DNA of 64,000 bases, taken from NCBI RefSeq assembly GCF_000482705.1, contig NZ_KI519474.1, positions 62,001 to 126,000 on the forward strand. The letters are read 5' to 3'. The notes beneath the pieces were generated by a model. The model had not been told where the DNA came from. It worked only from the letters and a program-made list of their open reading frames with translations, and searched no databases. The translations under genes were made by a program, and so were the position numbers. This DNA comes from Glycomyces arizonensis DSM 44726. Lineage in GTDB: Bacteria; Actinomycetota; Actinomycetes; Mycobacteriales; Micromonosporaceae. Shown piece by piece: positions 16,037-23,292 of the stretch (its first letter is position 1; each line of letters starts with the position of its first letter).

Positions 16037-16552
16037 ATGGCCGGTGTCGAGGCGGCGCTGGAGCGCCTGGGCCTGACGCTGCCCGCCGTGGTGCCGCCCG
16101 TGGCGGCCTACCAGCCGGCGGTCAGGTCGGGCGATTACGTGTACGTCTCCGGCCAGCTCCCGATGGTCGGCGGCGAGTTGGCCGCCACGGGGAAGGTCGG
16201 CGCCGAGGTCGACGTCGAGCGGGCGTACGAGCTGGCGCGGATCTGCGCGCTGAACGGGATCGCCGCGATCGCCTCGATCGCGGACCTGGACGAGGTGGCC
16301 CGGATCGTGAAGGTCACCGGTTTCGTCGCGTCCGCTCCGGGTTTCATCGAGCAGCCGAAGGTCATCAACGGCGCCAGTGAGCTGCTGGGGGACGTGTTCG
16401 CCGAAGCTCGCGAGGCGGACGGGAGGCGCAGCGGCGAGGCGGGGCGCCATGCCCGCAGTGCCGTGGGCGTCGCCGAGCTGCCGCTCGGCGCTCCGGTGGA
16501 GGTCGATCTCGTCGCCGAGTTGAGGCCGACCGCGAAGATGCGCCTGGTGTAG
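16037..16552 (+). CDS. RidA family protein (reactive enamine/imine deaminase-like)
   Basis: 171 aa. Relatives (YjgF/YER057c/UK114) form trimers and hydrolyse reactive 2-aminoacrylate-type intermediates, or act as translation-linked factors. Seen: SGDYVYVSGQLPM, CALNGIAAIAS, VTGFVASAPGF, INGASELLGDVF and GRHARSAVGVAELPLGAPVEVDLVAE. The conserved Arg of HARSAVGV is present. About 11 residues (EAREADGRRSG) are inserted between the VFAEA helix and EAGRHARS compared with usual members, so it is longer than the normal 150 aa. An orthologue (Rv3678c) sits at the same place in M. tuberculosis. Confidence 0.88.
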   Translation: MAGVEAALERLGLTLPAVVPPVAAYQPAVRSGDYVYVSGQLPMVGGELAATGKVGAEVDVERAYELARICALNGIAAIASIADLDEVARIVKVTGFVASAPGFIEQPKVINGASELLGDVFAEAREADGRRSGEAGRHARSAVGVAELPLGAPVEVDLVAELRPTAKMRLV

Positions 16553-16600
16553 CGGTGGGCCTGGTCTAGCGAAGGACCGGCGGCCCCGGCCGCCGATGCC

Positions 16601-16626
16601 GGGTCGGCGCCGCTCGGCGCCGACCC
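16601..16626. terminator. hairpin between convergent RidA and FAH-like genes
   Basis: Arms GGGTCGGCGCCG (16601-16612) and CGGCGCCGACCC (16615-16626) pair perfectly. A second stem, CGGCGGC/GCCGCCG, lies just before. No T-run. Shared by the two convergent genes. Confidence 0.7.
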
Positions 16627-16633
16627 GTCCTGT

Positions 16634-17722
16634 TCATCCGATCGAGGGAATGACGCGGGTCTCGACTTCGCCGAGGGCGATGGTCGTGCCGCGCGGCCCG
16701 GGCGCGGTGGCGGTGATCCTGACGACGTCGCCGTCGCGGAGCCGCCACTGCGGCGATCCGGCCTCGCCGGAGCCGAACAGCATCCCCGGACGCAGCACCG
16801 CCCCGTTGGCGGTCAGCTGCGCGAGCTGCTGCGCGGGCGTCCAGTACGCGTCGCCGAAGTCGGCGCCCGCCACGGACACGCCGTTGACTTCGATGCTCAG
16901 CCGCAGGTCGAAGCCGTACCGGTCCGATTCCTTGAGGTAGGGCGGCATGTCCATGTCCTGGAGGGGCGCGGCGCTGCGGGCGGCGCCGAGCGCCTCGATG
17001 GGGGTGATCCAGGCGCTCATCGACGTGGCGAACGACTTGGACGCGAACGGGCCGAGCGCGTCGGTCTCGAGTTCGGCGAAGTCGCGGGCGGTCCAGTCGT
17101 TGAGGAGCACGGCCCCGAACACGTACTGGTCGAACGCGTCGGGCGCGACGGGGCGGCCCAGTTCGGATTCGGAGCCGACGATGAAGCCGACCTCGGCTTC
17201 GATGTCGAGCGCCGCGCTGGGGCCGAAGACGATCTCGCCGCGTTCGTCGCGGCGGTGCCCGGAGGGCCGCACGAGTTCCATCCCGGAGGGCATGACGGTG
17301 GAGGCGCGCCCGTTGGAGCCGCGCGGCCGCTTGCGGGTGTCGGAGGCGCGCGTGGTGAAGTCGACGAAGTCGGTCACCAGCAGCGGGGCGTGCATCTGGA
17401 CCTGGTCGAGCGGGGTGAGCCACCGGCTGGCGGCGTCTTCCAGGCTCGGTTCGGTGACGGCCTGCTGGACTTGTCCGCGCACCTTGGCCCAGACGTCGCG
17501 TCCGAGGGTGAGCAGCCGGTTGAGGGCGGGGTCGCGCAGCGCGGTGCACGAGGCGCACGTCTGGCAGTCCCCGGCGAGGACGGCCTTGTGCATGTCGAGG
17601 ACCTGGTCGGCGATGCGGACCCCGATGCGCGGCATGGGCTCGTCGGCGGTCGAGAAGACCCCGTAGGGGAGATTGTGGACGTTGTACGGGCTCTGGTCGG
17701 CCCCGGGCACCCAGCTGTTCAC
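16634..17722 (-). CDS. fumarylacetoacetase-like hydrolase lacking the usual catalytic His segment
   Basis: 362 aa, shorter than actinobacterial fumarylacetoacetases (about 400). The N-terminal SH3-like part (SPYNVHNLPYGVFSTADEP) and the FAH beta-roll are clear. Metal-binding elements are kept: ADxxxD-like VTDFVDF, ALDIEAEVGFIVG (two Glu) and LLNDWTARDFAELE (Asp). The central stretch that normally carries the catalytic His after the first Asp (SS.xHATN) and the LPVGYHGR loop is replaced by a shorter TTRASDTRKRPRGSNGRAS. It may act on another beta-diketone or be impaired. GTG start with GGAGG five bases before. No homogentisate pathway genes are adjacent. Confidence 0.82.
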   Translation of the reverse strand: MNSWVPGADQSPYNVHNLPYGVFSTADEPMPRIGVRIADQVLDMHKAVLAGDCQTCASCTALRDPALNRLLTLGRDVWAKVRGQVQQAVTEPSLEDAASRWLTPLDQVQMHAPLLVTDFVDFTTRASDTRKRPRGSNGRASTVMPSGMELVRPSGHRRDERGEIVFGPSAALDIEAEVGFIVGSESELGRPVAPDAFDQYVFGAVLLNDWTARDFAELETDALGPFASKSFATSMSAWITPIEALGAARSAAPLQDMDMPPYLKESDRYGFDLRLSIEVNGVSVAGADFGDAYWTPAQQLAQLTANGAVLRPGMLFGSGEAGSPQWRLRDGDVVRITATAPGPRGTTIALGEVETRVIPSIG

Positions 17723-17778
17723 GCGTTTCCTCCATCGTCGATGCGCTTCGGAGGATTAACGAGCGCGGAGCGGTGAGG

Positions 17779-18615
17779 TCACTCGGTGCGACGGTGTCGA
17801 CGTAGAACTGTGAACCAGGCCACCCAGCATCCGACGGCGATGACGGCGAAGCCCAGCCGCGTTCCGGTGCCCATGTCGCCGCCGAGCAGAGCCGGGACGG
17901 CGAAGACGATGGCGAGTCCGAGCAGGATTGACCGGCCGAGGGCGCCGCGGAAGAGGCCGGGCCCGTAGATCTTGGAGCGCCAGTCGGGGTCGTCGGGGTC
18001 GGCGTCGACGAAGGAGCGGGCCTGGCGCCGCGCCTCGGGCGGCAGGCGGTACTCCTCGGTGTCGGCGCCGATGCCGGTGGCGTCCGGTTCGAGGTCGGCG
18101 GCGGCCTGCCGGGAGCGCTGGGCCAGGTCGGTCAGGGCGAGGCTTTCGGCGACGGCGGCGAGCGTCAGGTGGGTGCGCGGCTGGTCGGGGGCGAGGTTGA
18201 CGGCGTTCCACGCGGCGTCGAGGGCGGGCTGGCCGGCTCCGGCCCTGCGGGTGATGAGCGCGTAGTGGACGTGGTGGATCCACGAGGTGCGGTCGAGGTC
18301 GAGCAGGCTCGCGGCGGCCTGGAGGGCCTCGTCGCGGCGGTCGGCGTCGGCGAGGGCGTAGCCGCGCACGATCATGGCGCGGCGGTGCCGCGGCTCGTGG
18401 GCGAGGGCGGCGCCGGCGAAGACGAGCGCCTCGTCGGGGTCGCTCTCGGCGAGGGCGATGACGCCGGCCATGGCGTTGGCGTCGGGGTCGAGCGGGTCGA
18501 GGCGCAGGGCCGCGTCGACCTCGTCCCGCGCCTCGCGGACGCGGTTGAGGTCGTACATGAGCTCGGCGCTCTTGAGGTGCTCGGCGACGGTGCGCCGGGT
18601 GGGGTCGTCGTCCAT
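17779..18615 (-). CDS. TPR-repeat protein with C-terminal membrane segments
   Basis: 278 aa. Tetratricopeptide-like helical repeats (about 10-150) include HLKSAELMYDLNRVREARDEV, LRLDPLDPDANAMAG and ALAHEPRHRRAMIVRGYA. Two membrane helices follow near the C-terminus (about 225-270) with a basic tail. Start ATG 18615 has GGAAG upstream. It lies 2 bases after the ispF stop, so it is the third gene of the carD-ispF operon. Its role is not known; a membrane-tethered scaffold is a reasonable guess. Confidence 0.82.
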   Translation of the reverse strand: MDDDPTRRTVAEHLKSAELMYDLNRVREARDEVDAALRLDPLDPDANAMAGVIALAESDPDEALVFAGAALAHEPRHRRAMIVRGYALADADRRDEALQAAASLLDLDRTSWIHHVHYALITRRAGAGQPALDAAWNAVNLAPDQPRTHLTLAAVAESLALTDLAQRSRQAAADLEPDATGIGADTEEYRLPPEARRQARSFVDADPDDPDWRSKIYGPGLFRGALGRSILLGLAIVFAVPALLGGDMGTGTRLGFAVIAVGCWVAWFTVLRRHRRTE

Positions 18616-18617
18616 GA

Positions 18618-19121
18618 CTACTTCCGGGTGCGAGCATCGGTCTTGTAGAGCAACGCTACCGCGGTCGCGGCCAGGCCCTCGCCGCGTCCGGTGAAGCCCA
18701 GGCCGTCGGTGGTGGTGGCCGAGAGCCTGACGGTGGCGCCGACGGCGGCGGCGAGCGCGTCCTCGGCCTCGGCGCGGCGGGGCGCGATCTTGGGGCGGTC
18801 GCCGATGATCTGGACGGAGACGTTGCCGATCCGCCATCCGGCGTCGCGGACGCGGCGGGCGGTCTCGCCGAGGAGGGCGGCGCCGGAGGCCCCGGCCCAT
18901 TCGGGGCGGGAGGTGCCGAAGTTGGCGCCCAGGTCGCCGAGCCCGGCGGCCGACAGCAGCGCGTCGCACACAGCGTGCGCGGCGGCGTCGCCGTCGGAGT
19001 GCCCGGCCAGACCGGGGGTGCCGGGCCAGTCGAGGCACGCCAGGCGGCACGGCTGCCCGGCGTCGAAACGGTGCACGTCAGTGCCGTGCCCGACGACCAC
19101 GGACGGAAATTCGGGACTCAC
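18618..19121 (-). CDS. ispF: 2-C-methyl-D-erythritol 2,4-cyclodiphosphate synthase
   Basis: 167-aa trimeric zinc enzyme of the MEP isoprenoid pathway, converting CDP-ME-2-phosphate to MEcPP. Seen: [10 protein letters not shown] (zinc Asp and His), [20 protein letters not shown] (third zinc His), [23 protein letters not shown] and [14 protein letters not shown] (CDP-binding and the catalytic Thr region). GTG 19121 is chosen because longer frames run back into carD. There is no good SD, so translational coupling to carD (28-base gap) is likely. In mycobacteria ispD sits between carD and ispF; here it is missing. Confidence 0.93.
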   Translation of the reverse strand: MSPEFPSVVVGHGTDVHRFDAGQPCRLACLDWPGTPGLAGHSDGDAAAHAVCDALLSAAGLGDLGANFGTSRPEWAGASGAALLGETARRVRDAGWRIGNVSVQIIGDRPKIAPRRAEAEDALAAAVGATVRLSATTTDGLGFTGRGEGLAATAVALLYKTDARTRK

Positions 19122-19149
19122 TCGTGTGAAGTTCGGTCGAGAGCCGCAG

Positions 19150-19647
19150 CTACTGGACGGGGGCCTCCGAGAGGAGGACCTTGTCGAGTACGTTCTCGGC
19201 TTCGGCCTTGACGCAGTCCTCGGCCAGCGCGATCTCTCCGACGAGGATCTCGCGGGCCTTGGAGAGCATGCGCTTCTCACCGGCCGACAGGCCGCGCTCG
19301 CGGTCCCTGCGCCACAGGTCGCGGACGACCTCGGCGATCTTCAGGGGCGAGCCCGAGGCGAGCTTCTCGACATTGGCCTTGTAACGCCGCGACCAGTTGG
19401 TGGGTTCCTCCGTGTGCGGGGCCCGCAGCACGTTGAAGACCTCGTTGAGGCCTTCCGCGCCGACGACTTCCCGGACGCCGACGAGTTCGACGTTCTTGGC
19501 TGGAACCTTGACCGTGAGGTCACCCTGCTCGACACGCAGCACGAGGTATTCCTGTTCAATACCGCCGATGACGCGAGTTTCCACAGCTTCAACGAGTGCG
19601 GCCCCGTGGTGGGGGTAGACAACGGTCTCGCCGACACTAAAACCCAT
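19150..19647 (-). CDS. carD: CarD family transcription regulator
   Basis: 165 aa (M. tuberculosis CarD is 162). It binds the RNA polymerase beta subunit and stabilises open promoter complexes. Seen: the N-terminal Tudor-like RNAP-interaction domain beginning [21 protein letters not shown], through LTVKVPAKN, and the helical DNA-binding domain with [18 protein letters not shown] and [27 protein letters not shown] lies ten bases before the ATG. First gene of carD-ispF-TPR. Confidence 0.95.
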   Translation of the reverse strand: MGFSVGETVVYPHHGAALVEAVETRVIGGIEQEYLVLRVEQGDLTVKVPAKNVELVGVREVVGAEGLNEVFNVLRAPHTEEPTNWSRRYKANVEKLASGSPLKIAEVVRDLWRRDRERGLSAGEKRMLSKAREILVGEIALAEDCVKAEAENVLDKVLLSEAPVQ

Positions 19648-19674
19648 AGGATCGAAACCCCTTTCGCTGTGTCT

Positions 19675-19680
19675 AGCCTA
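19675..19680 (-). promoter_or_regulatory. -10 hexamer of carD
   Basis: TAGGCT on the minus strand, about 28 bases upstream of the carD ATG. A small inverted repeat TCGGGG/CCCCGA (19688-19703) lies just upstream of it. Confidence 0.45.
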
Positions 19681-19931
19681 ACACGTCATCGGGGCTTTCC
19701 CCGACAGCGGATCGCCATAAATGCCCTGGTCAATTGGTATGTGACTGACTACTCTACGGCACCTTGGGGTCCCGGAGCCGACGAGCCCGAGACAAATGAG
19801 GCCTGCGTCGCTCACTCGGACGGGGCGGCATTCACCGTCATCCGGGTGTGCGCAAAGGGCGCCGAGCGCCGCGGGTGAGACCCACTCCTCGGGCCGCGCC
19901 CGGCCCGGCGAGCGCGCGGCGGCCCGTCGTC

Positions 19932-19937
19932 TAGGCT
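19932..19937 (+). promoter_or_regulatory. -10 hexamer of the Thr/Asp-repeat lipoprotein gene
   Basis: TAGGCT in the string CGTCTAGGCTGTC, identical to that upstream of the gene at 7557. A leader of about 35 bases with GGGAGG follows. The rest of the 19648-19975 gap holds only this promoter and that of carD. Confidence 0.5.
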
Positions 19938-19975
19938 GTCGACAGCATGCCTGTAGGACTCAGGGAGGACCACCA

Positions 19976-20821
19976 GTGGCCAGGGGAATCAGCACGGCGA
20001 CCATCGCCCGTCGCGCGGCGGCGCTCGCGATCGCGGCGGCCGCGGCGACCGGGCTGTCGGCCTGCGGCGCGGGTCAGGTGACCCAGACCGACACCAAGCA
20101 GACGGCGATCGCCGGCGTCAACATCGACGAGGGCGAGCTGTCCCTGCGCGACCTCCAGGTCGAGTACGCCACCGGTGAGGGCTTCGAGGAAGGCGGCGCC
20201 GCGCCGCTGCGGGTGTGGATCGCCAACGACAGCGACGAGTCGGTCAGCCTGACCGGCATCGAGACCGACGCGGCCGAGAACGTCACCCTCGTCGACGTGG
20301 GCGGGCCCGGCGTCGACGTCCAGGAGACCACCGAGCCCCCCGAGAGCAGCGCGACGTCCGAGGCGCCCGCCGCCGGCGACGACGAGGCCACCGACGACGC
20401 CACGGAAGCGACCACGGACGGCGCGAGTGACCAGGCCACCGATGAGGCCACTGACGGCGCGACCGAGGGCACCACGGATGAGGCGACCGATGGCGCTACG
20501 GACGAGGCGACGGACGGCGCCACCGAGGGCACCACGGAAGCGCCCACCGGCGAGCCCACCGAGGACGCCCTGACCGGCTCGCCCGAGTTCGACATCGAGA
20601 TCGCCCCCCACGCGTTCGTCCGCCTCGACAAGGGCGTCGAAGACAGCGACTACCTCCTGCTCGAAGGCCTCGCCGAGCCGCTCCTGCCCGGCCAGAACAT
20701 CACCGTGACGTTCGTGTTCTCCAACGGCCAGGAGATTGCCGTCGAGCTCCCGGTCGGCCAGCCGATGACCGGCGACCAGGACGACCGCTCGTACCTGGAG
20801 CACCCCGGCGTCGCCCACTAG
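19976..20821 (+). CDS. secreted lipoprotein with Thr/Asp/Ala/Glu repeats
   Basis: 281 aa from GTG 19976 (GGGAGG seven bases before). Signal peptide with lipobox L-S-A-C near residue 30. A beta-rich domain (about 40-120) is followed by an acidic low-complexity linker (about 125-200) built from ATDEATDG/ATEGTT units; its DNA has a 60-base period. A second short beta domain follows (IEIAPHAFVRLDKG..., TVTFVFSNGQEIAVELPVG). The ends resemble copper chaperone PCu(A)C or DUF461-type lipoproteins, but the Met/His ligands are not seen. A cell-wall-spanning lipoprotein of unknown role. Confidence 0.8.
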   Translation: MARGISTATIARRAAALAIAAAAATGLSACGAGQVTQTDTKQTAIAGVNIDEGELSLRDLQVEYATGEGFEEGGAAPLRVWIANDSDESVSLTGIETDAAENVTLVDVGGPGVDVQETTEPPESSATSEAPAAGDDEATDDATEATTDGASDQATDEATDGATEGTTDEATDGATDEATDGATEGTTEAPTGEPTEDALTGSPEFDIEIAPHAFVRLDKGVEDSDYLLLEGLAEPLLPGQNITVTFVFSNGQEIAVELPVGQPMTGDQDDRSYLEHPGVAH

Positions 20822-20842
20822 GGCCGCCGCACGCGTCTTCGA

Positions 20843-20877
20843 GGCTTCGCTCCCGCTCGCCGGGGGCGAAGCCTTTT
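20843..20877. terminator. terminator after lipoprotein gene
   Basis: GGCTTCGC (20843-20850) pairs with GCGAAGCC (20866-20873), with further inner pairing, followed by TTTT. Sits between two convergent genes. Confidence 0.8.
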
Positions 20878-20887
20878 CGCTTTCGCC

Positions 20888-21598
20888 TCATCTTGCGAGC
20901 GGCCAGCGCCGCTCGACGGTCTCGGCCCGCCCCCGGCGCTGGAAGTACGCCTCCAGCGAAGCCGCGTCCTCGGCGTGCCAGCGCACCTGCGCCTCGTGCA
21001 GCTCCCGCGGCTCCATGGCGCCGATCTCGGGGAAGCCCGCTCCCAGGACCCGCGCCAGCGCCACCGTCGCCGCCGCGTCCCCCGCCGCCGAGTGCGCCCC
21101 GTCGAGCGCCACGCCGTAGTGCGCGGCCGTCGCCCCGAGCGTGCGCTTGCCCTTGCGGAACCGGTCGACGCGCTTGTCCAGCACCGCCGGGTCGACGACC
21201 GCGGCCCGCTCCCAGTCGGGCGCGGGAATCCCGTGCCGGTCGAGCTCGAACGCCAGCATCGTGAAGTCGAACCCGGCCCGGAACGCCACCAGCGGGGTGC
21301 CCGCGTCGATCGCCGCGGCCAGGCTGGAGGCGATAGCGGCCAGCGCCTTCGCCGGTGGCTCCCCCTCGGCCCTGACCTGCTCGTCGGTGATGCCGTGGAC
21401 GCGGGTGGCGCCCGGCGGGATCGGCACGCCCGGGTCGATCAGCCACGTCTCGCCCATCCAGGCCGCCTGCGGCTCGCCGGGGCCGACCGCCTCGACCGTC
21501 ACCAGCGCGGCCTGCACGATCCGGTCGTCGGCGCACACGACGCCGGTGGTCTCGGTGTCGAATCCAAGAAGCGGGCCTTCATACCAATGCATGCTCAT
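20888..21598 (-). CDS. DEDDh 3'-5' exonuclease (DnaQ-like)
   Basis: 236-aa stand-alone proofreading-type exonuclease. Seen: Exo I GFD14TE16TTG, Exo II FRAGFDFTML with its Asp, and Exo III HSAAGDAAAT with His and Asp. The stretch RVHGITDEQV is also typical. The residue before the Exo II motif is Arg where Asn is usual. ATG 21598 lies six bases after TAAGGT (21605-21610), so it is a likely leaderless gene. It probably trims DNA ends or removes nucleotides in repair; the substrate is inferred from the family. Confidence 0.88.
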   Translation of the reverse strand: MSMHWYEGPLLGFDTETTGVVCADDRIVQAALVTVEAVGPGEPQAAWMGETWLIDPGVPIPPGATRVHGITDEQVRAEGEPPAKALAAIASSLAAAIDAGTPLVAFRAGFDFTMLAFELDRHGIPAPDWERAAVVDPAVLDKRVDRFRKGKRTLGATAAHYGVALDGAHSAAGDAAATVALARVLGAGFPEIGAMEPRELHEAQVRWHAEDAASLEAYFQRRGRAETVERRWPLAR

Positions 21599-21604
21599 GG
21601 CGAC

Positions 21605-21610
21605 ACCTTA
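21605..21610 (-). promoter_or_regulatory. -10 hexamer of the DEDDh exonuclease (leaderless)
   Basis: TAAGGT on the minus strand with six bases to the ATG. Confidence 0.5.
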
Positions 21611-21672
21611 ACCGCCGGGTGTGACAACGCCCGATACGATCGCTGCTGTGCGCAAAAGCGCGTAAATCCCTT

Positions 21673-21686
21673 CTTATACATATAAG
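21673..21686. promoter_or_regulatory. AT-rich palindrome before the symporter gene
   Basis: CTTATA-CA-TATAAG, six-base arms, 19 bases before the TTG start at 21705. It overlaps the likely -10 region, so it could be an operator as well as promoter. Confidence 0.4.
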
Positions 21687-21704
21687 CGATCCCCTGGAGG
21701 AGCA

Positions 21705-23258
21705 TTGGACTTTCTCGATCCAGTCATCGACCCCATACAGTCGTGGGCGGACGGCCTCAACGCGGACTACGGGGAGGGCGTCGGCAAGGTCAGCGAATTC
21801 GTATGGGGGCCGTGGCTGCTCATACCCCTGCTGGTCCTCGTCGGCGTCTACCTCACGACGCTGCTGGCCGGCATCCAGTTCCGCCGCCTCGGCTACGGCC
21901 TGTGGCTCGCGCTGTTCAAGCGGCACGAGAACCGCGAGTCCGAAGGCGACATCAGCCACTACCAGGCCCTGTCGGTGGCCTTGGCCGCCACCGTCGGCGT
22001 CGGCAACATCGGCGGCGTCGGCGCCGCCATCGCCCTGGGCGGGCCCGGCGCCCTGTTCTGGATGTGGGTGACCGGCCTGGTCGGCATGGCCACCAAGTAC
22101 TCCGAGGCGCTCCTGGGCGTCAAGTTCCGCCAGGTCAACCGCAAGGGCCAGCAGACCGGCGGCCCGCAGTGGTACCTCTCGGAGGGCATCAGGGGCCCGC
22201 TTGGAAAGATCCTCGCGATCGCCTTCGCGATCTTCGCCGTCGTCGCCAGCTTCGGCATCGGCAACGCCGTCCAGTCCGGGAACGTCGCCGGGGCCGTCCA
22301 GGCCCAGCTGCCCGAGGACACGTTCTGGACCCCGTCGTGGACGGGCGTGACCATCTTCGTCCTGGTCGGCCTGGTCATCCTCGGCGGCATCAAGTGGCTC
22401 GGGCGCGTCGCCTCGGCGCTCGTGCCGTTCATGATCGTGTTCTACATCGCCGGTTCGCTGGCGGTCCTGGTGCTCAACGTCGACGCGCTCGGCGACGCCT
22501 TCGCCGAGGTCTTCGAGCAGGCGTTCACCGGCGGCGCCGCGGTCGGCGGCTTCACCGGCGCGGCGATCCTGACCGTCATCCGCGCCGGGGTCTCCCGCGG
22601 CCTGTTCTCCAACGAGTCGGGCCTGGGCACCGGCGGCATCGCGGCCGCCGCGGCCAAGACCGACCAGCCGGTGCGCCAGGCGCTGGTGTCGATGACGCAG
22701 ACGTTCATCGACACACTCATCGTCGTCACCCTCACCGGCCTGGTCATCGTCGTCAGCGGCGTGTTCGGCACGACCCACGTCGTCGACGGCGAGGAGCAGC
22801 TGCTCGGGGACGCCGCGCTCACCCGGCTGGCGTTCGAGACGGGCCTGGGCGGCGTCGACACCACCGGCGGCACCATCGGCGGCCTCATCGTCACCATCTC
22901 GATAGCGACGTTCGCGTTCTCCACACTCATCGGCTGGTCCTACTACGGCGAGAAGTGCCTGGAGCGGTTCCGCGGCGACTGGCTGATCCTGCCCTACCGG
23001 ATCGTGTTCGTCGTGGTCGCCTACCTCGGCGCGGTCACCAGCCTCGACCTGCTGTGGGCGTTCTCGGACATCGCCAACGGCCTGATGGCGCTGCCGAACC
23101 TCATCGGCCTGGTGCTCCTGTCGCCGCTGGTCTACCGCGAGACGAAGCGGTTCTTCGCGCAGCCGGACTGGCGGATGCTGCCTTCGGACGCCGTCCCGGA
23201 CGGCCCGGAGGCGAGAGGGGACGCATTGGAGACGGCATCGGAGTCCAAGTCGGATTAG
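21705..23258 (+). CDS. sodium:alanine (AGCS family) amino-acid symporter
   Basis: 517-aa polytopic membrane transporter that imports alanine or glycine with Na+. About 11 membrane segments. Seen: PLLVLVGVYLTTLLAGIQFRR, the family signature region AATVGVGNIGGVGAAIALGGPGALFWMWVTG, TDQPVRQALVSMTQTFIDT and FSTLIGWSYYGEKCLE. The start is TTG, supported by GGAGGAG five bases upstream; no better ATG or GTG exists. Single-gene unit. Confidence 0.92.
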   Translation: MDFLDPVIDPIQSWADGLNADYGEGVGKVSEFVWGPWLLIPLLVLVGVYLTTLLAGIQFRRLGYGLWLALFKRHENRESEGDISHYQALSVALAATVGVGNIGGVGAAIALGGPGALFWMWVTGLVGMATKYSEALLGVKFRQVNRKGQQTGGPQWYLSEGIRGPLGKILAIAFAIFAVVASFGIGNAVQSGNVAGAVQAQLPEDTFWTPSWTGVTIFVLVGLVILGGIKWLGRVASALVPFMIVFYIAGSLAVLVLNVDALGDAFAEVFEQAFTGGAAVGGFTGAAILTVIRAGVSRGLFSNESGLGTGGIAAAAAKTDQPVRQALVSMTQTFIDTLIVVTLTGLVIVVSGVFGTTHVVDGEEQLLGDAALTRLAFETGLGGVDTTGGTIGGLIVTISIATFAFSTLIGWSYYGEKCLERFRGDWLILPYRIVFVVVAYLGAVTSLDLLWAFSDIANGLMALPNLIGLVLLSPLVYRETKRFFAQPDWRMLPSDAVPDGPEARGDALETASESKSD

Positions 23259-23279
23259 GGCCGTGTCGTAGTCCGCGCC

Positions 23280-23285
23280 TAGCAT
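23280..23285 (+). promoter_or_regulatory. -10 hexamer of recD2 (leaderless)
   Basis: TAGCAT, seven bases, then ATG 23293. Confidence 0.55.
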
Positions 23286-23292
23286 GGTGGGC

